From NCBI RefSeq assembly GCF_001681715.1, contig NZ_LNWY01000003.1, positions 186,001 to 250,000 on the forward strand: DNA of 64,000 bases, given 5' to 3'. The position numbers and the translations under genes were made by a program. The notes below the pieces were generated by a model. The model was given only the letters and a program-made list of their open reading frames with translations. It made no database searches and was not told where the DNA came from. This document shows, in pieces, positions 16,607 through 26,302 of this stretch. The number at the start of each line of letters is the position of its first letter. Position 1 is the stretch's first letter. The DNA is from Tritonibacter mobilis (GTDB taxonomy: Bacteria; Pseudomonadota; Alphaproteobacteria; Rhodobacterales; Rhodobacteraceae).

Positions 16607-17383
16607 TCAGCTCAAAAGCCGCTGTTGCAGGCGTTCCACCATCTGCGGATAGGGCGTATCGGCCTCGAGTGCGAGGCGACGCAGCGCAAAATGCACATGC
16701 GCCATTTCCTGATAATAGCCCGAGTAGACATAGTTGACGCTACCGCCCGCCACAGCCCCCAGAACGGGCACCATCTGTGCGGCGAGCTTGGGGCCAAGCG
16801 CCACTGCCAAGCGCGGGGCAACGGCTGCGATCAATTGCGACAATCCTGCGCCAGACAGCCCCAGTCGCAAGGTCAGGAACCCCGTGTCCGCCCCATCATC
16901 ATGCGCCATAGGCCCCGCAGCGGCAAAAACCTCGACCGCATCAAAACGCACGCTTTTGGCATTGGGATCAAAACCATATTCCTGCGCGACGCCCTGAATG
17001 CTGCGCATCAAAAAGGTCGTTGTTGCAGGCAATTCCACCAATGCGCCCGGCAACCCGGCCGCGCCCCCCACCATGCCCATGGTGGTACTGACCCAGCGAT
17101 TGGTTTGTGCTGGCTGATCGGGTAGCACGCGACGGCTAAGCGCCGCCCCCCGAACAGAGAGATGCAACGCCTGCAAAACCGCGCCCTCAATCGCGCTGCG
17201 CACGGGCCTCGGCATACGACGCATCAGGTCTTCTCCCTGACCGCCCAGCGCATTCAACAACCGCATGCCAAAATGCCCCGCCGCCCGGTAGCGAGCGGCA
17301 ATCGCATCCAATTCTGCTTCGACATCGCGCACCGTCAGGCTGCGCTCGCTGCTCTCCAGAATTTCACCCGGCAGTTCGCCCAT
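16607..17383 (-). CDS. EcsC family protein
   Basis: A 258-aa protein of the EcsC family, named after a protein encoded beside a Bacillus ABC transporter; its biochemical role is unknown. Recognisable parts are MGMVGGAAGLPGALVELPATTTFLMRSI, EYGFDPN and a Gly/Ala-rich helical C-terminal half including AAQMVPVLGAVAGGSVNY, which may associate with membranes. The frame is open upstream, but the ATG at 17383 has GAGGT five bases before it, so I use that start. Its neighbours (Nudix gene downstream, GNAT gene upstream, same strand) do not suggest a pathway. Confidence 0.83.
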   Translation of the reverse strand: MGELPGEILESSERSLTVRDVEAELDAIAARYRAAGHFGMRLLNALGGQGEDLMRRMPRPVRSAIEGAVLQALHLSVRGAALSRRVLPDQPAQTNRWVSTTMGMVGGAAGLPGALVELPATTTFLMRSIQGVAQEYGFDPNAKSVRFDAVEVFAAAGPMAHDDGADTGFLTLRLGLSGAGLSQLIAAVAPRLAVALGPKLAAQMVPVLGAVAGGSVNYVYSGYYQEMAHVHFALRRLALEADTPYPQMVERLQQRLLS

Positions 17384-17474
17384 GTCTGACCTCATCCCTG
17401 CTGCGCCTGCCATAAGAGATCAGGAGCCGCGTCCATGGTTTCAAGGTCTGAACATCGCATCCGGGCCGTGAGTG

Positions 17475-17975
17475 TTACCCCTGCGCCGCACCGCTCCAGC
17501 GCGTCACACGCCCCTGCACCCCCTGCCATGCATTTGGGCTCAGGTTCAGGCCCAGAATACGTTCGGGGTTGGTCGGCGGTGGCATCTCCACGCCCTCAAG
17601 CCGCACAAAGCCAAAGCGCTGATAATAAGGGGCATCCCCCACAAGGATCACACGCTGCCAATGGCTGTGCTCCGCCTTCCACAGGCTGTCGCGGATCAAT
17701 GAGGCACCGATGCCCTCGCCTTGCCGTGTCGGGTGAACCGCCACCGGCCCCAACAAAAGCGCGTCGCTGTCACCCACATGAACGGGCCAAAACCGGATCG
17801 CGCCTGCCATAATGCCATCGCTGTCGCGTGCCACCTGACTGAGAGCACGCACCGGGGCGACATTGTCGCGCAGACGATAAGAGGACAAAGCCGTCCGTCC
17901 CGGCGCAAAGCACAGGTCATAGAGGGCTTCCACCTCCCAAGAATCCTCCGGCATCTCCGGCGCGATTGTGATCAC
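17475..17975 (-). CDS. GNAT family N-acetyltransferase
   Basis: A 166-aa predicted acetyltransferase. The acetyl-CoA-binding motif A is seen as LLLGPVAVHPTRQGEGIGASLI, followed by VILVGDAPYYQRFGF typical of YhbS-like GNATs. The open frame continues antisense through the flavin reductase gene to 18731, but the real start is most likely the GTG at 17975, which has GGAG about 11 bases upstream and gives normal GNAT length. The substrate is unknown. It is divergent from the flavin reductase gene with a 111-bp gap. Confidence 0.85.
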   Translation of the reverse strand: MITIAPEMPEDSWEVEALYDLCFAPGRTALSSYRLRDNVAPVRALSQVARDSDGIMAGAIRFWPVHVGDSDALLLGPVAVHPTRQGEGIGASLIRDSLWKAEHSHWQRVILVGDAPYYQRFGFVRLEGVEMPPPTNPERILGLNLSPNAWQGVQGRVTRWSGAAQG

Positions 17976-18086
17976 GTGTCTCAGGCTCCGTCTGCTGCGC
18001 TTTGCGACCACAGGGCCAACTCGACGCGGGGGTGGATTTCGCCCTAGCACGGGCGTAAGTCTGGGGCAAACACTTGGAGACATAGA

Positions 18087-18692
18087 ATGTTCTACCGCCC
18101 CGAGGATGGCCACGGCCTGCCCCATAACCCGTTTAACGCCGTCGTGACCCCCCGCCCGATCGGCTGGATCTCCACGCGCTCCGGCGCAGGCGTCAACAAT
18201 CTCGCGCCCTATTCCTTTTTTAATGCCGTTGCTTATGTGCCGCCGCAGGTGATGTTTGCCTCCACCTCGACCAAGGCGGATCAGGACGGCACCAAGGATT
18301 CCATGGCCAATATTCGCGAGACCGGCGTCTTTTGCGTCAATATCGTTGAATACGCCATGCGCGATCAGATGAACAAATCCTCTGCAGCATTTGATAAGGG
18401 CGTCGACGAGTTTGCCCATGCGGGGCTTGAGGCGGTTGCATGCGAGACGATCAACTGCGCCCGTGTCGCAGGCGTGCCCGCTGCACTGGAGTGCAAGCTC
18501 ACCCAGATCATCGACCTGCCCGGCGAGGCCAACAAAGTGGCCTTTGGCGAGGTGGTTGGCGTGCACTTGCGCGATGATTGCCTTGTGGACGGGATCTTTG
18601 ACGTGACCAAGTACCAGCCGCTCTCGCGCCTTGGGTATCGCGATTATGCCAAGGTCAGCGATCTGTTCGCGCTGACGCGTCCGGACGACTGA
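18087..18692 (+). CDS. Flavin reductase-like FMN-binding protein
   Basis: A 201-aa protein of the flavin reductase-like (FMN-binding split barrel) family: PFNAVVTPRPIGWIST at 12-27, the FMN-contacting APYSFFNAVAYVPP region and a GEVVGVHL strand near the end. Members of this subgroup either reduce flavin for a monooxygenase or act as oxidoreductases of unknown substrate. GGAGACATAGA precedes the ATG. It is separated by a single base from the acetyltransferase gene downstream, so the two are translated from one message. Confidence 0.9.
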   Translation: MFYRPEDGHGLPHNPFNAVVTPRPIGWISTRSGAGVNNLAPYSFFNAVAYVPPQVMFASTSTKADQDGTKDSMANIRETGVFCVNIVEYAMRDQMNKSSAAFDKGVDEFAHAGLEAVACETINCARVAGVPAALECKLTQIIDLPGEANKVAFGEVVGVHLRDDCLVDGIFDVTKYQPLSRLGYRDYAKVSDLFALTRPDD

Positions 18693-18693
18693 G

Positions 18694-19335
18694 ATGCCGC
18701 TCCCAGATCCAAAGATGCGCCATCCGATCATCCTGCCCGATGGCTCACCTCATGCAGGCACGGTGCAGCTGGCACGCGCAGTGGAGAACCCGAACTTCAT
18801 CGTCGGCGACTACACCTATGCATCGGATTTTGATCCGCCACGGGATTGGGGCAGCCATCTGGCGCCCTATCTATTTGCAGGCGCGCGCGAACAGCTGAAA
18901 ATCGGCCGGTTCTGCCAGATTGCCCATGGGGTGAAATTCATCACCGCCTCAGCCAACCATGCACAAGATGGCCTCAGCTGCTATCCGTTTCCGGTGTTTG
19001 ACCCTGCTCAAATGGCCGGATTTCAACCCGACACCCGCGACACAGTGATCGGCAATGATGTCTGGATCGGCTACGGCGCGTTGATCCTGCCCGGTGCCCG
19101 TATCGGTGATGGGGCCATTATCGGTGCAGGGGCCGTGGTGCGTGGCACCGTTCCACCCTACGCGATCATGACCGGCAATCCGGCCACCATTGCCCGCCAC
19201 AGGTTCCCTAAACCGCAGATTGCCCGTCTGTTGGCGCTCAAATGGTGGGACTGGCCAGCAGAGCTGATCCTGCGCGCAGAACCCGCCATCACATCTGGCG
19301 ATCTCGACATGCTCGAAGCGCTCGCGCCCGACTGA
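18694..19335 (+). CDS. CatB-related O-acetyltransferase (hexapeptide repeat)
   Basis: A 213-aa left-handed beta-helix acyltransferase of the xenobiotic acetyltransferase group. It has the CatB-type ITASANHAQDG loop (the His is the expected catalytic base) and hexapeptide rungs such as GNDVWIGYGALILPGARIGDGAIIGAGAVV, closing with AIMTGNPATI. Homologues acetylate chloramphenicol, streptogramins or polysaccharide sugars, but environmental relatives are often of unknown substrate, so resistance should not be assumed. Cotranscribed with the flavin reductase gene. Confidence 0.88.
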   Translation: MPLPDPKMRHPIILPDGSPHAGTVQLARAVENPNFIVGDYTYASDFDPPRDWGSHLAPYLFAGAREQLKIGRFCQIAHGVKFITASANHAQDGLSCYPFPVFDPAQMAGFQPDTRDTVIGNDVWIGYGALILPGARIGDGAIIGAGAVVRGTVPPYAIMTGNPATIARHRFPKPQIARLLALKWWDWPAELILRAEPAITSGDLDMLEALAPD

Positions 19336-19378
19336 TCTGCCGCTTTGGCGCGCGACCTCCTTTTTAAAACAAAAAAGC

Positions 19379-19400
19379 CGCGGTCCCATTTGGGACCGCG
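19379..19400 (-). terminator. Rho-independent terminator of the SulP gene
   Basis: A perfect 10-bp stem (CGCGGTCCCA / TGGGACCGCG) lies 29 bases beyond the SulP stop. On the minus strand it is followed by GCTTTTTTGTTTT. The plus strand has no T-run after the stem, so it serves the leftward gene. Confidence 0.88.
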
Positions 19401-19428
19401 ACCGCTTTGCTAACTTGCCTGTCAGATC

Positions 19429-20979
19429 TCAGTGACCGCCCAGAATGCCGGTTTTCACCGAGTAATCCACCGCCAGACCATATTCAGGGTCATCATCGCT
19501 ATCGACCATCAGATGACCCGCCTTCGAGAGCAACTGGTGACAATCGCGGCTCAGATGGCGCAATTGCAACGCTTTGCCCGCCGCCGCATATTTCCCGGCC
19601 AAAGCCTCGATCGCCTGCAACGCCGACTGATCCACAACGCGCGAGGTGGCAAAATCAACGATCACCACATCCGGGTCGTTCTCGATATCAAACAGCTCGA
19701 TAAACCCGTCCGTAGAACCAAAGAACAGCGGGCCTTGGATCTCATAGACCTTGGCCCCTTTCTCGCTGACACTGTCGCGGGTGATCGCATGAATGCGGCG
19801 GGCGTTGTTCCACGCATAGGCCAAGGCCGAAACAATGACCCCAACCACCACGGCAATCGCAAGGTCGGTCATGACTGTCACCACAGTCACCAGCACAATG
19901 ACAAAGGCATCCGTGAGCGGCACTTTGGTCATGATTTTAAAACTGTTCCACGCGAAGGTGCCGATCACCACCATGAACATCACCCCCACAAGGGCGGCCA
20001 GCGGAATCTGTTCAATCAGCGGGGAGGCCGCAACGATGAACAGCAACAGAAACAGGGCGGCCGCAATCGCTGCAATCCGGGTCCGCCCGCCAGAGTTCAC
20101 ATTGATCATCGACTGACCAATCATGGCGCAACCACCCATGCCACCAAAAAAGCCGGTGACAATGTTAGAGGTCCCTTGCGCGATACATTCCTGGCTTGCA
20201 CCGCCACGTTTACCGGTGATCTCCCCCACAAGGTTCAACGTCAATAGGCTCTCAATCAGGCCAATCGCTGCCAGGATCACCGCATAGGGCAGGATGATCT
20301 GCAGGGTCGCCCAATCGAGCGGCACCATCGGGATATGGAACATCGGCAAGCCCCCCTCAATCGAGGCCATATCCCCAACCCGCGGCACATCCAGACCAAA
20401 TGCAATCACGATAATCGCCGTAATCCCAATCCCCGCGAGCGGTGCCGGGATCACCTTGGTGAGCTTGGGCATACCCCAGATGATCACCATCGTCAGCACC
20501 ACCAGCCCCAGCATCATCAAAAGCTGTGCCCCTGCGAGCCATTGTTCGCCGTTGCTACCCGGCTGTTTAAACTGCGTAAGCTGCGCAAGGAAAATCACGA
20601 TGGCCAGGCCATTCACGAACCCCAGCATCACCGGATGCGGCACCAGCCGGATGAACTTGCCCCAATGCATCACCCCCGCAATCACCTGCAGGATGCCCAT
20701 GAGAACCACAGTCGCAAAGAGATATTCGACGCCGTGGTCTGCAACCAATGCAACCATCACCACCGCCAACGCGCCAGTCGCGCCGGAAATCATACCCGGA
20801 CGCCCCCCGATCAGCGCCGTAATCAGCCCCACCAGAAAGGCTGCATAAAGCCCCACCAGCGGGTGCACGCCCGCGACAAAGGCAAAGGCTACAGCCTCCG
20901 GCACCAGCGCCAGTGCGACCGTCAGCCCCGACAACAACTCGGTGCGCACACGGGCCACGGTAAAGCCCTCATCCTGCAT
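19429..20979 (-). CDS. SulP family anion permease with STAS domain
   Basis: A predicted inner-membrane anion carrier (sulfate, bicarbonate or dicarboxylate) of about 516 aa. The SulP signature region is clear: TELLSGLTVALALVPEAVAFAF, HPLVGLYAAF, GGRPGMISGATGA, followed by ten or more helices, and the C-terminal STAS domain (DVVIVDFATSRVVDQSALQAIEAL) faces the cytoplasm. Start choice is uncertain: the frame is open to 21297, ATG codons at 21039 and 20979 are possible, and neither has a strong ribosome binding site; I chose the one nearest to the conserved region. It is divergent from xdhA, but nothing links it to purine metabolism. Confidence 0.85.
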   Translation of the reverse strand: MQDEGFTVARVRTELLSGLTVALALVPEAVAFAFVAGVHPLVGLYAAFLVGLITALIGGRPGMISGATGALAVVMVALVADHGVEYLFATVVLMGILQVIAGVMHWGKFIRLVPHPVMLGFVNGLAIVIFLAQLTQFKQPGSNGEQWLAGAQLLMMLGLVVLTMVIIWGMPKLTKVIPAPLAGIGITAIIVIAFGLDVPRVGDMASIEGGLPMFHIPMVPLDWATLQIILPYAVILAAIGLIESLLTLNLVGEITGKRGGASQECIAQGTSNIVTGFFGGMGGCAMIGQSMINVNSGGRTRIAAIAAALFLLLFIVAASPLIEQIPLAALVGVMFMVVIGTFAWNSFKIMTKVPLTDAFVIVLVTVVTVMTDLAIAVVVGVIVSALAYAWNNARRIHAITRDSVSEKGAKVYEIQGPLFFGSTDGFIELFDIENDPDVVIVDFATSRVVDQSALQAIEALAGKYAAAGKALQLRHLSRDCHQLLSKAGHLMVDSDDDPEYGLAVDYSVKTGILGGH

Positions 20980-21580
20980 GATGGAAAGATTGGGAGGAGA
21001 GATATTCTTGGCCAGAAGGCCCAATACGCCGCGTGTCATGACACCAAAACCTGTGAATTCGGGAAGCTTGTTTTGAGCGCCTGTTAGCGCCATTGCCCCC
21101 GCGACACAAGGCAAGGCAAGAAAACAAGGGCCCATAGCGTCGCAGCTGCCCAATGCGAGGGCAGCATGCCACAGATAGGTCAGCTTTGTTGCCTCAATAT
21201 ATGCGGTGCCTCGAAAGGCTGACGCATGATCCCTTTGCGTTGCGCGCCACAGACTTGCGGCGCTCATTACAGCGTCACACGCCCAGAAACGCATCACTCA
21301 ATTTATGGATTTTTTTGAAACTCTTTAGCCCGAAGACGAATTCCACCGTAGCGCGCGCAGAGTAAAATTGTTACAAATCAGGCAGTAACTGCGCAATCTG
21401 TGCAATGCCTCGATCTTAAACGTGAAGAATTCTCAACCGATGCCTGCAGCCATTGTTCTTGCTTTGATTGGCAAGGCCTCACAAGCTGAGCGTGACATCA
21501 AATAACGCCCGCGCACTTTCTACGTCGCATCGAAAGTCGCGCAGCATGGGACAACAGGGTACCGCGACGGGCTTTTCAAG
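20980..21580. other. Divergent SulP/xdhA intergenic region
   Basis: About 600 bases without a convincing gene. The left half is open in the SulP frame but lacks recognisable protein features. The stretch 21310-21480 is relatively AT-rich and probably contains the divergent promoters; no clear -35/-10 pair could be chosen. A hairpin occupies 21536-21568 just before xdhA. Confidence 0.5.
21536..21568 (+). promoter_or_regulatory. Structured 5' leader of xdhA, riboswitch candidate
   Basis: GTCGCG (21536-21541) pairs perfectly with CGCGAC (21563-21568) around a 21-base internal segment, and flanking GCCC/GGGC bases could extend it. The hairpin ends 12 bases before the xdhA ATG, where no good Shine-Dalgarno sequence is seen, so it could control translation. 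Xanthine-sensing NMT1 RNAs are known in front of purine-oxidation genes, but I could not match the consensus from memory. Confidence 0.25.
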
Positions 21581-23011
21581 ATGACGATTACCTTTCATCT
21601 CAACGGTGAAGAGGTCTCGCTTCCAGAACCCCAGCCAACAACAACGCTTCTGGACTGGCTGCGCGAGGACCGTGGTCTCACCGGCACCAAGGAAGGCTGC
21701 AACGAGGGCGATTGCGGCGCTTGCACTGTGATGGTCACCGACCAGAGCGGTGCCAGAGCACTAAACGCCTGCATCCTGTTCCTGCCGCAACTCCACGGCA
21801 AATCCATACGCACGGTCGAAGGGGTCGCCCATCCGGATGGCACCCTGCATCCGGTGCAACAGGCAATGGTCGATCTCCACGGCAGCCAATGCGGTTTTTG
21901 CACCCCAGGCTTCATCATGTCGATGGTCACCGCCCATACCAATGGTGCCACCGATCATGACGACCAACTCGCTGGCAACCTCTGCCGCTGCACCGGCTAT
22001 GCCCCGATCATCCGCGCCGCCGAAGCCGCCCAGAACTCCCCTGTGCCGGAGCATATCCGGCAGGATTCATCCTTCATCTTCTCAGAAATATCTCGGGGGG
22101 AGGTCGCAGACCGGGGGGCAGAGCCCCCCTCCGACATCCCTGTGGCAGCGCCCCCTTCTACCTTGCGTCCCAGATCCTCGGATGAGCTGGCCGCAACCTA
22201 TGCAGCCCGCCCCGATGCCACGCTGATCGCCGGAGCCACCGATGTGGGGCTTTGGGTCACCAAGCAACTGCGCGATCTGAATAATGTGATCTTCCTTGAT
22301 GGCTGCACGGATCTGAAGGACATCACCATCACCGAAACAGAGGTCCGCATCGGGGCAATGGCGGATATGAACCGTGTCCGCGCCGCCCTTGAGCCGCTCC
22401 ATGCCTCCTACGCCGAGATGATCCGCCGCTATGCCAGCCAGCAGGTCCGCGCCGCTGCGACCATCGGCGGCAATATCGCCAATGGTTCTCCCATCGGGGA
22501 CAACCCGCCTGCCCTCATCGCATTGCGCGCCACATTGCACCTGCGCCACGCAGACACCCGCCGTGCCATCCCGTTGCTGGACTTCTTTATCGATTACGGC
22601 AAACAGGACCGCGCCCCGGGTGAATTTGTCGAGGCTGTGAGCTTTGCCCGCCAACCCGACAGCCTTCGGGTCTATAAACTCTCCAAACGCTTCGATCAGG
22701 ATATATCTGCGGTGCTGGGCGCGTTTAATGTCACCGTGGTCAATGGCAGCGTGACCGCAGCCGCCATCGCCTTTGGTGGCATGGCAGGCATCCCGAAGCG
22801 CGCCACGCATGTGGAGGCCGCCCTGATCGGCCAGCCGTGGACAGACACAACGATTGAGGCCGCCAAAGCCGCCTTTGATCAGGATTTCACCCCCATGAGT
22901 GACATGCGTGCCTCCGCTGCCTATCGGCTGGACTGCGCCCGCAATATGCTCAGGCGCTATTTCACAGACCTGAACGGCGCCTCTGAACATGTGTTGGAGG
23001 TGGACCTATGA
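21581..23011 (+). CDS. xdhA: Xanthine dehydrogenase small subunit (FeS/FAD)
   Basis: Electron-transfer subunit of the molybdenum hydroxylase that oxidises hypoxanthine and xanthine to urate. The 476-aa protein has a plant-type 2Fe-2S domain (Cys40, 45, 48, 64), a second 2Fe-2S domain (CGFCTPGF with Cys104/107, and NLCRCTGY with Cys135/137) and an FAD domain from about residue 200 ([26 protein letters not shown]). The linker between the FeS and FAD parts contains an inserted repeat that codes for about residues 165-183. The ATG at 21581 gives the standard N terminus but has a weak ribosome site. Its stop overlaps the xdhB start. Confidence 0.95.
   Translation: MTITFHLNGEEVSLPEPQPTTTLLDWLREDRGLTGTKEGCNEGDCGACTVMVTDQSGARALNACILFLPQLHGKSIRTVEGVAHPDGTLHPVQQAMVDLHGSQCGFCTPGFIMSMVTAHTNGATDHDDQLAGNLCRCTGYAPIIRAAEAAQNSPVPEHIRQDSSFIFSEISRGEVADRGAEPPSDIPVAAPPSTLRPRSSDELAATYAARPDATLIAGATDVGLWVTKQLRDLNNVIFLDGCTDLKDITITETEVRIGAMADMNRVRAALEPLHASYAEMIRRYASQQVRAAATIGGNIANGSPIGDNPPALIALRATLHLRHADTRRAIPLLDFFIDYGKQDRAPGEFVEAVSFARQPDSLRVYKLSKRFDQDISAVLGAFNVTVVNGSVTAAAIAFGGMAGIPKRATHVEAALIGQPWTDTTIEAAKAAFDQDFTPMSDMRASAAYRLDCARNMLRRYFTDLNGASEHVLEVDL
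22073..22128 (-). repeat. Dispersed repeat, in-frame copy inside xdhA
   Basis: This 56-bp stretch (TTCATCTTCT, then AAATATCTCGGGGGG, ending GGGGCAGAGCCCCC) matches the reverse complement of 24184-24239 in xdhB at 50 of 56 positions by hand alignment. It stays in frame, encoding about 18 residues of the linker between the iron-sulfur and FAD domains. Confidence 0.85.
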
Positions 23012-25377
23012 GTGTTGCAAAACCCCTGCCCCATGATGCGGCAGCGCTACATGTGACGGGTCAGGCCCGCTATGTCGATGACATTCCGACACCCAAGGGC
23101 ACGCTGCATCTGGCCTTTGGCCTTGCTCCGATTGCAAAGGGCACAATCACCGCGATGAACCTCGCGGAGGTGCGCGCATCCCAAGGTGTTGTCGCGGTGC
23201 TGGCGGCGGACGGTCTGCCGTTCGACAATGACGTCTCACCCTCGGCCCATGACGAGCCGCTGTTGGCCAAGGGAGAGGTGCATTATCTGGGTCAGCCGGT
23301 GTTTCTGGTGGTCGCGACCTCCCATCGCGCCGCCCGCATTGCTGCACGCAAGGGCAAGGTAGAATACGCCGAAGAAGAGGCACTGCTGACACTGGAGGCC
23401 GCTCTCGCTGCCGACAGCCGCTTCGAGGAAGGCCCGCGCATTTATCAAAAAGGCGACGCCTCTGCCGCCATCTCTTCGGCGGCACATGTGATCGAGGACA
23501 GCTTCGAGATCGGCGGGCAGGAGCATTTCTACCTCGAAGGTCAGGCCGCGCTGGCGCTGCCACAGGAGGATGGCGGCATGATCGTCAACTCCTCCACCCA
23601 ACACCCCACCGAAATCCAGCATAAGGTGGCCGAGGCCATTGGCCTGCCGATGCACGCGGTGCGCGTCGAGACCCGGCGGATGGGGGGTGGTTTTGGCGGC
23701 AAGGAAAGTCAGGGCAACGCGCTGGCCGTCGCCTGCGCCGTGGCCGCGCGCCTCACCGGCAAAGCCTGCAAGATGCGCTATGACCGCGACGATGACATGA
23801 CCATCACCGGCAAGCGCCATGCGTTTCGGATTTCCTATCGCGCGGGCTTTGATGCACAGGGGCGTATTCAGGGCATCGAGTTCACGCATCTGGTTAACTG
23901 CGGCTGGGCGCAGGATCTGTCGTTGCCGGTGGCGGACCGCGCCATGCTACATGCCGACAACGCCTATGCGATCCCCGCGATCCGCATCGAGAGCCACCGT
24001 TTGAAAACCAACCTGCAAAGCGCCACCGCCTACCGCGGCTTTGGCGGCCCGCAAGGGATGGTCGGGGTCGAACGGGTGATGGATCATGCGGCGCATGTTC
24101 TGGGGATTAACCCGGTCGAACTACGGGTGCGCAATTACTACGATGCGCCTGATGCGGGAGGCACTGCCGCGGCCTCGAGCAAAGGGGGCTCTGCCCCTCG
24201 ACCTGCGGCCTCCCCCCGAGATATTTCTGAAAAGCTGAAAGACAACACCACGCCCTATGGCATGCCGGTCACCGATTTTGAGCTGCACGAGATGACGGCA
24301 CAGTTGCTGGAGAGTTCGGGTTACGCGGCGCGACGGGCAGAGATCGCGGCCTGGAATGCAAAAAATGAGCGGCTGAAGCGCGGGATGGCGTTTTCACCGG
24401 TGAAGTTCGGGATCTCCTTCACCCTCACGCATCTCAATCAGGCGGGGGCCTTGGTGCATGTCTATCAGGACGGCTCCATCCATCTCAACCATGGTGGCAC
24501 CGAGATGGGACAGGGGTTGTTTCAGAAGGTGGCGCAGGTGGCGGCCGCGCGCTTTGGGGTCGATCAGGCGCGCGTAAAGATCACCGCGACCGATACCGCC
24601 AAGGTGCCCAATACGTCGGCCACGGCGGCCTCTTCAGGGTCGGATCTGAACGGCATGGCGGTGAAGGCCGCCTGCGACACCATTCGCGACCGCATGGCGG
24701 CGCATTTGGCGCAGGTGCATCAGCAACCGATCTCTGCGGTCGCGTTTGAGGGAGACAAGGTCAGGATCGGCTCTGAGGAGATCAGTTTCGAGGCGGCAGC
24801 GATGCTCTGTTACACGGGCCGCATCAGCCTGTCGGCCACCGGGTATTACAAGACCCCCTCGCTGGAGTGGGACCGGATCAAGGGCGCGGGGCGGCCGTTT
24901 TTCTATTTTGCCTATGGGGCGGCGGTCACGGAGGTCGTCGTGGACCGGCTGACCGGTGAAAACCGCATCCTGCGCACGGATATTCTGCATGATGCGGGGG
25001 CGTCGCTGAACCCGGCGCTGGATATTGGTCAGGTGGAAGGGGCCTATGTGCAGGGCGCAGGCTGGCTCACCACCGAAGAACTGGTCTGGGACGACAATGG
25101 GCGGCTCAGGACCCATGCGCCGTCGACCTACAAGATCCCGGCCTGCTCTGACCGACCCGATGTGTTTAATGTGGCACTGTATGATGGGCAGAACCGCGAA
25201 GACACTATTTATCGCTCCAAGGCGGTGGGGGAGCCGCCCTTTATGCTGGGGATTTCTGCTTGGCTTGCGCTATCGGATGCAGTTGCGGCCTGTGGCGATG
25301 CCTATCCACATCTGAACGCGCCAGCCACGGCGGAGGAGATCTGGCGTGCACTTGGGACACAACGCGATGGGGTTTGA
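23008..25377 (+). CDS. xdhB: Xanthine dehydrogenase large subunit (molybdopterin)
   Basis: Catalytic molybdopterin subunit of 789 aa. Family motifs are present: [36 protein letters not shown] and the C-terminal [15 protein letters not shown], in which Glu742 corresponds to the catalytic Glu of bacterial xanthine dehydrogenase. The protein is close to the length of the Rhodobacter capsulatus enzyme. Between [11 protein letters not shown] and NTTPYGMP, a surface linker contains an in-frame copy of the same repeat found in xdhA. ATG overlaps the xdhA stop (ATGA), so the subunits are translationally coupled. Confidence 0.96.
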   Translation: MSVAKPLPHDAAALHVTGQARYVDDIPTPKGTLHLAFGLAPIAKGTITAMNLAEVRASQGVVAVLAADGLPFDNDVSPSAHDEPLLAKGEVHYLGQPVFLVVATSHRAARIAARKGKVEYAEEEALLTLEAALAADSRFEEGPRIYQKGDASAAISSAAHVIEDSFEIGGQEHFYLEGQAALALPQEDGGMIVNSSTQHPTEIQHKVAEAIGLPMHAVRVETRRMGGGFGGKESQGNALAVACAVAARLTGKACKMRYDRDDDMTITGKRHAFRISYRAGFDAQGRIQGIEFTHLVNCGWAQDLSLPVADRAMLHADNAYAIPAIRIESHRLKTNLQSATAYRGFGGPQGMVGVERVMDHAAHVLGINPVELRVRNYYDAPDAGGTAAASSKGGSAPRPAASPRDISEKLKDNTTPYGMPVTDFELHEMTAQLLESSGYAARRAEIAAWNAKNERLKRGMAFSPVKFGISFTLTHLNQAGALVHVYQDGSIHLNHGGTEMGQGLFQKVAQVAAARFGVDQARVKITATDTAKVPNTSATAASSGSDLNGMAVKAACDTIRDRMAAHLAQVHQQPISAVAFEGDKVRIGSEEISFEAAAMLCYTGRISLSATGYYKTPSLEWDRIKGAGRPFFYFAYGAAVTEVVVDRLTGENRILRTDILHDAGASLNPALDIGQVEGAYVQGAGWLTTEELVWDDNGRLRTHAPSTYKIPACSDRPDVFNVALYDGQNREDTIYRSKAVGEPPFMLGISAWLALSDAVAACGDAYPHLNAPATAEEIWRALGTQRDGV
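24184..24239 (+). repeat. Dispersed repeat, in-frame copy inside xdhB
   Basis: The sequence runs GGGGGCTCTGCCCC through CCCCCCGAGATATTTCTG and is the inverted counterpart of the xdhA copy (50 of 56 identities by hand). It encodes roughly residues 393-411 of XdhB within a Gly/Ala/Ser-rich linker and leaves the frame open. Confidence 0.85.
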
Positions 25378-26302
25378 TATCGACGCCCTCAGGGCCGCCG
25401 TCGCGGCCCATGGCCGTGTCATCCGTGTTGTGGTGGCCGAGGTCAAAGGATCAGCCCCGCGCGAGGTTGGAGCCGCGATGCTGGTCTGGAGCGGTGGGCA
25501 GTCTGGCACCATTGGCGGCGGCGCGCTGGAGCTTGAAGCGGCAGAGGCGGCACAGGGTTTGAATGTCCCTCGCAAGCTCTCCACCCATGCGCTCGGGCCG
25601 GATCTGGGGCAGTGCTGTGGTGGCTCAGTCACCCTACTAAGCGAGATTTACACGTCAGAGGATCTGGCCCGCCTTCAGGGGGATGTGATCGCACGCCCAA
25701 CAAAGCCCGAACCGCAACCCCTTGTCGTAACGCGCCTTTTGAATGCTGCCCGTGCACAAGGACAGCGCTCCCAGCCACAAATGATCGCAGGTTGGATGGT
25801 GGAGCCGGTTGCGCGGCCAACACAGCCCCTTTGGATCTGGGGGGCTGGCCATGTAGGGCGCGCGCTGGTGCAGGTGCTGTCGCCTTTACCGGAGTTTGAA
25901 ATCACTTGGGTCGATGCGCTGCACTCAAAGTTTCCGGAACGCATCCCTGAGTGCGTGACTGCCTTGCCCGCGCAGGAACCGGACCGATTGGTACCGCACG
26001 CGCCCTCTGATGCGCATCATCTGATCCTGACCTATTCCCATCAGCTTGATCTGGCGCTATGCCATCGCCTGCTGGGGCATGGCTTTGAATTTGCAGGGCT
26101 GATCGGATCCAAGACCAAATGGGCGCGGTTTCGCGCGCGTCTTTCAGCGCTCGGGCATAGCCCAGAGCAGATCGCGCGCCTCACCTGCCCGATCGGGCGG
26201 CCCGAATTGGGCAAACACCCGCAGGCCATCGCCATCGGCGTGGCGGCAGAACTCATGGCGCTCTCGCAGCGTTTGGACTTGAAAAAGGAGCATAGCGCGT
26301 GA
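25346..26302 (+). CDS. xdhC: Xanthine dehydrogenase accessory protein XdhC
   Basis: Chaperone that binds and inserts sulfurated molybdenum cofactor into XdhB. The 318-aa protein has the XdhC/CoxI N-terminal domain (VVVAEVKGSAPREVGAAMLVW, SGTIGGGALE) and a C-terminal Rossmann-like domain (IWGAGHVGRALVQVL). The GTG at 25346 has GGAGGAG seven bases upstream, inside the end of xdhB, and is preferred to the ATG at 25367. It overlaps xdhB by 32 bases and the downstream ABC gene by four. Confidence 0.94.
   Translation: MHLGHNAMGFDIDALRAAVAAHGRVIRVVVAEVKGSAPREVGAAMLVWSGGQSGTIGGGALELEAAEAAQGLNVPRKLSTHALGPDLGQCCGGSVTLLSEIYTSEDLARLQGDVIARPTKPEPQPLVVTRLLNAARAQGQRSQPQMIAGWMVEPVARPTQPLWIWGAGHVGRALVQVLSPLPEFEITWVDALHSKFPERIPECVTALPAQEPDRLVPHAPSDAHHLILTYSHQLDLALCHRLLGHGFEFAGLIGSKTKWARFRARLSALGHSPEQIARLTCPIGRPELGKHPQAIAIGVAAELMALSQRLDLKKEHSA

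Noticed and set aside
17976-18731. Upstream extension of the GNAT frame across the flavin reductase gene
   Set aside because: The added residues are antisense to the flavin reductase and have no GNAT features; a GTG with a good ribosome site at 17975 gives normal length.
18694-19335. Chloramphenicol resistance gene
   Set aside because: The hexapeptide acetyltransferase is CatB-related, but the wider family acts on many acceptors and there is no resistance context or mobile element.
20980-21297. Upstream extension of SulP
   Set aside because: The added about 106 residues show no SulP similarity and include sequence more like divergent promoter DNA.
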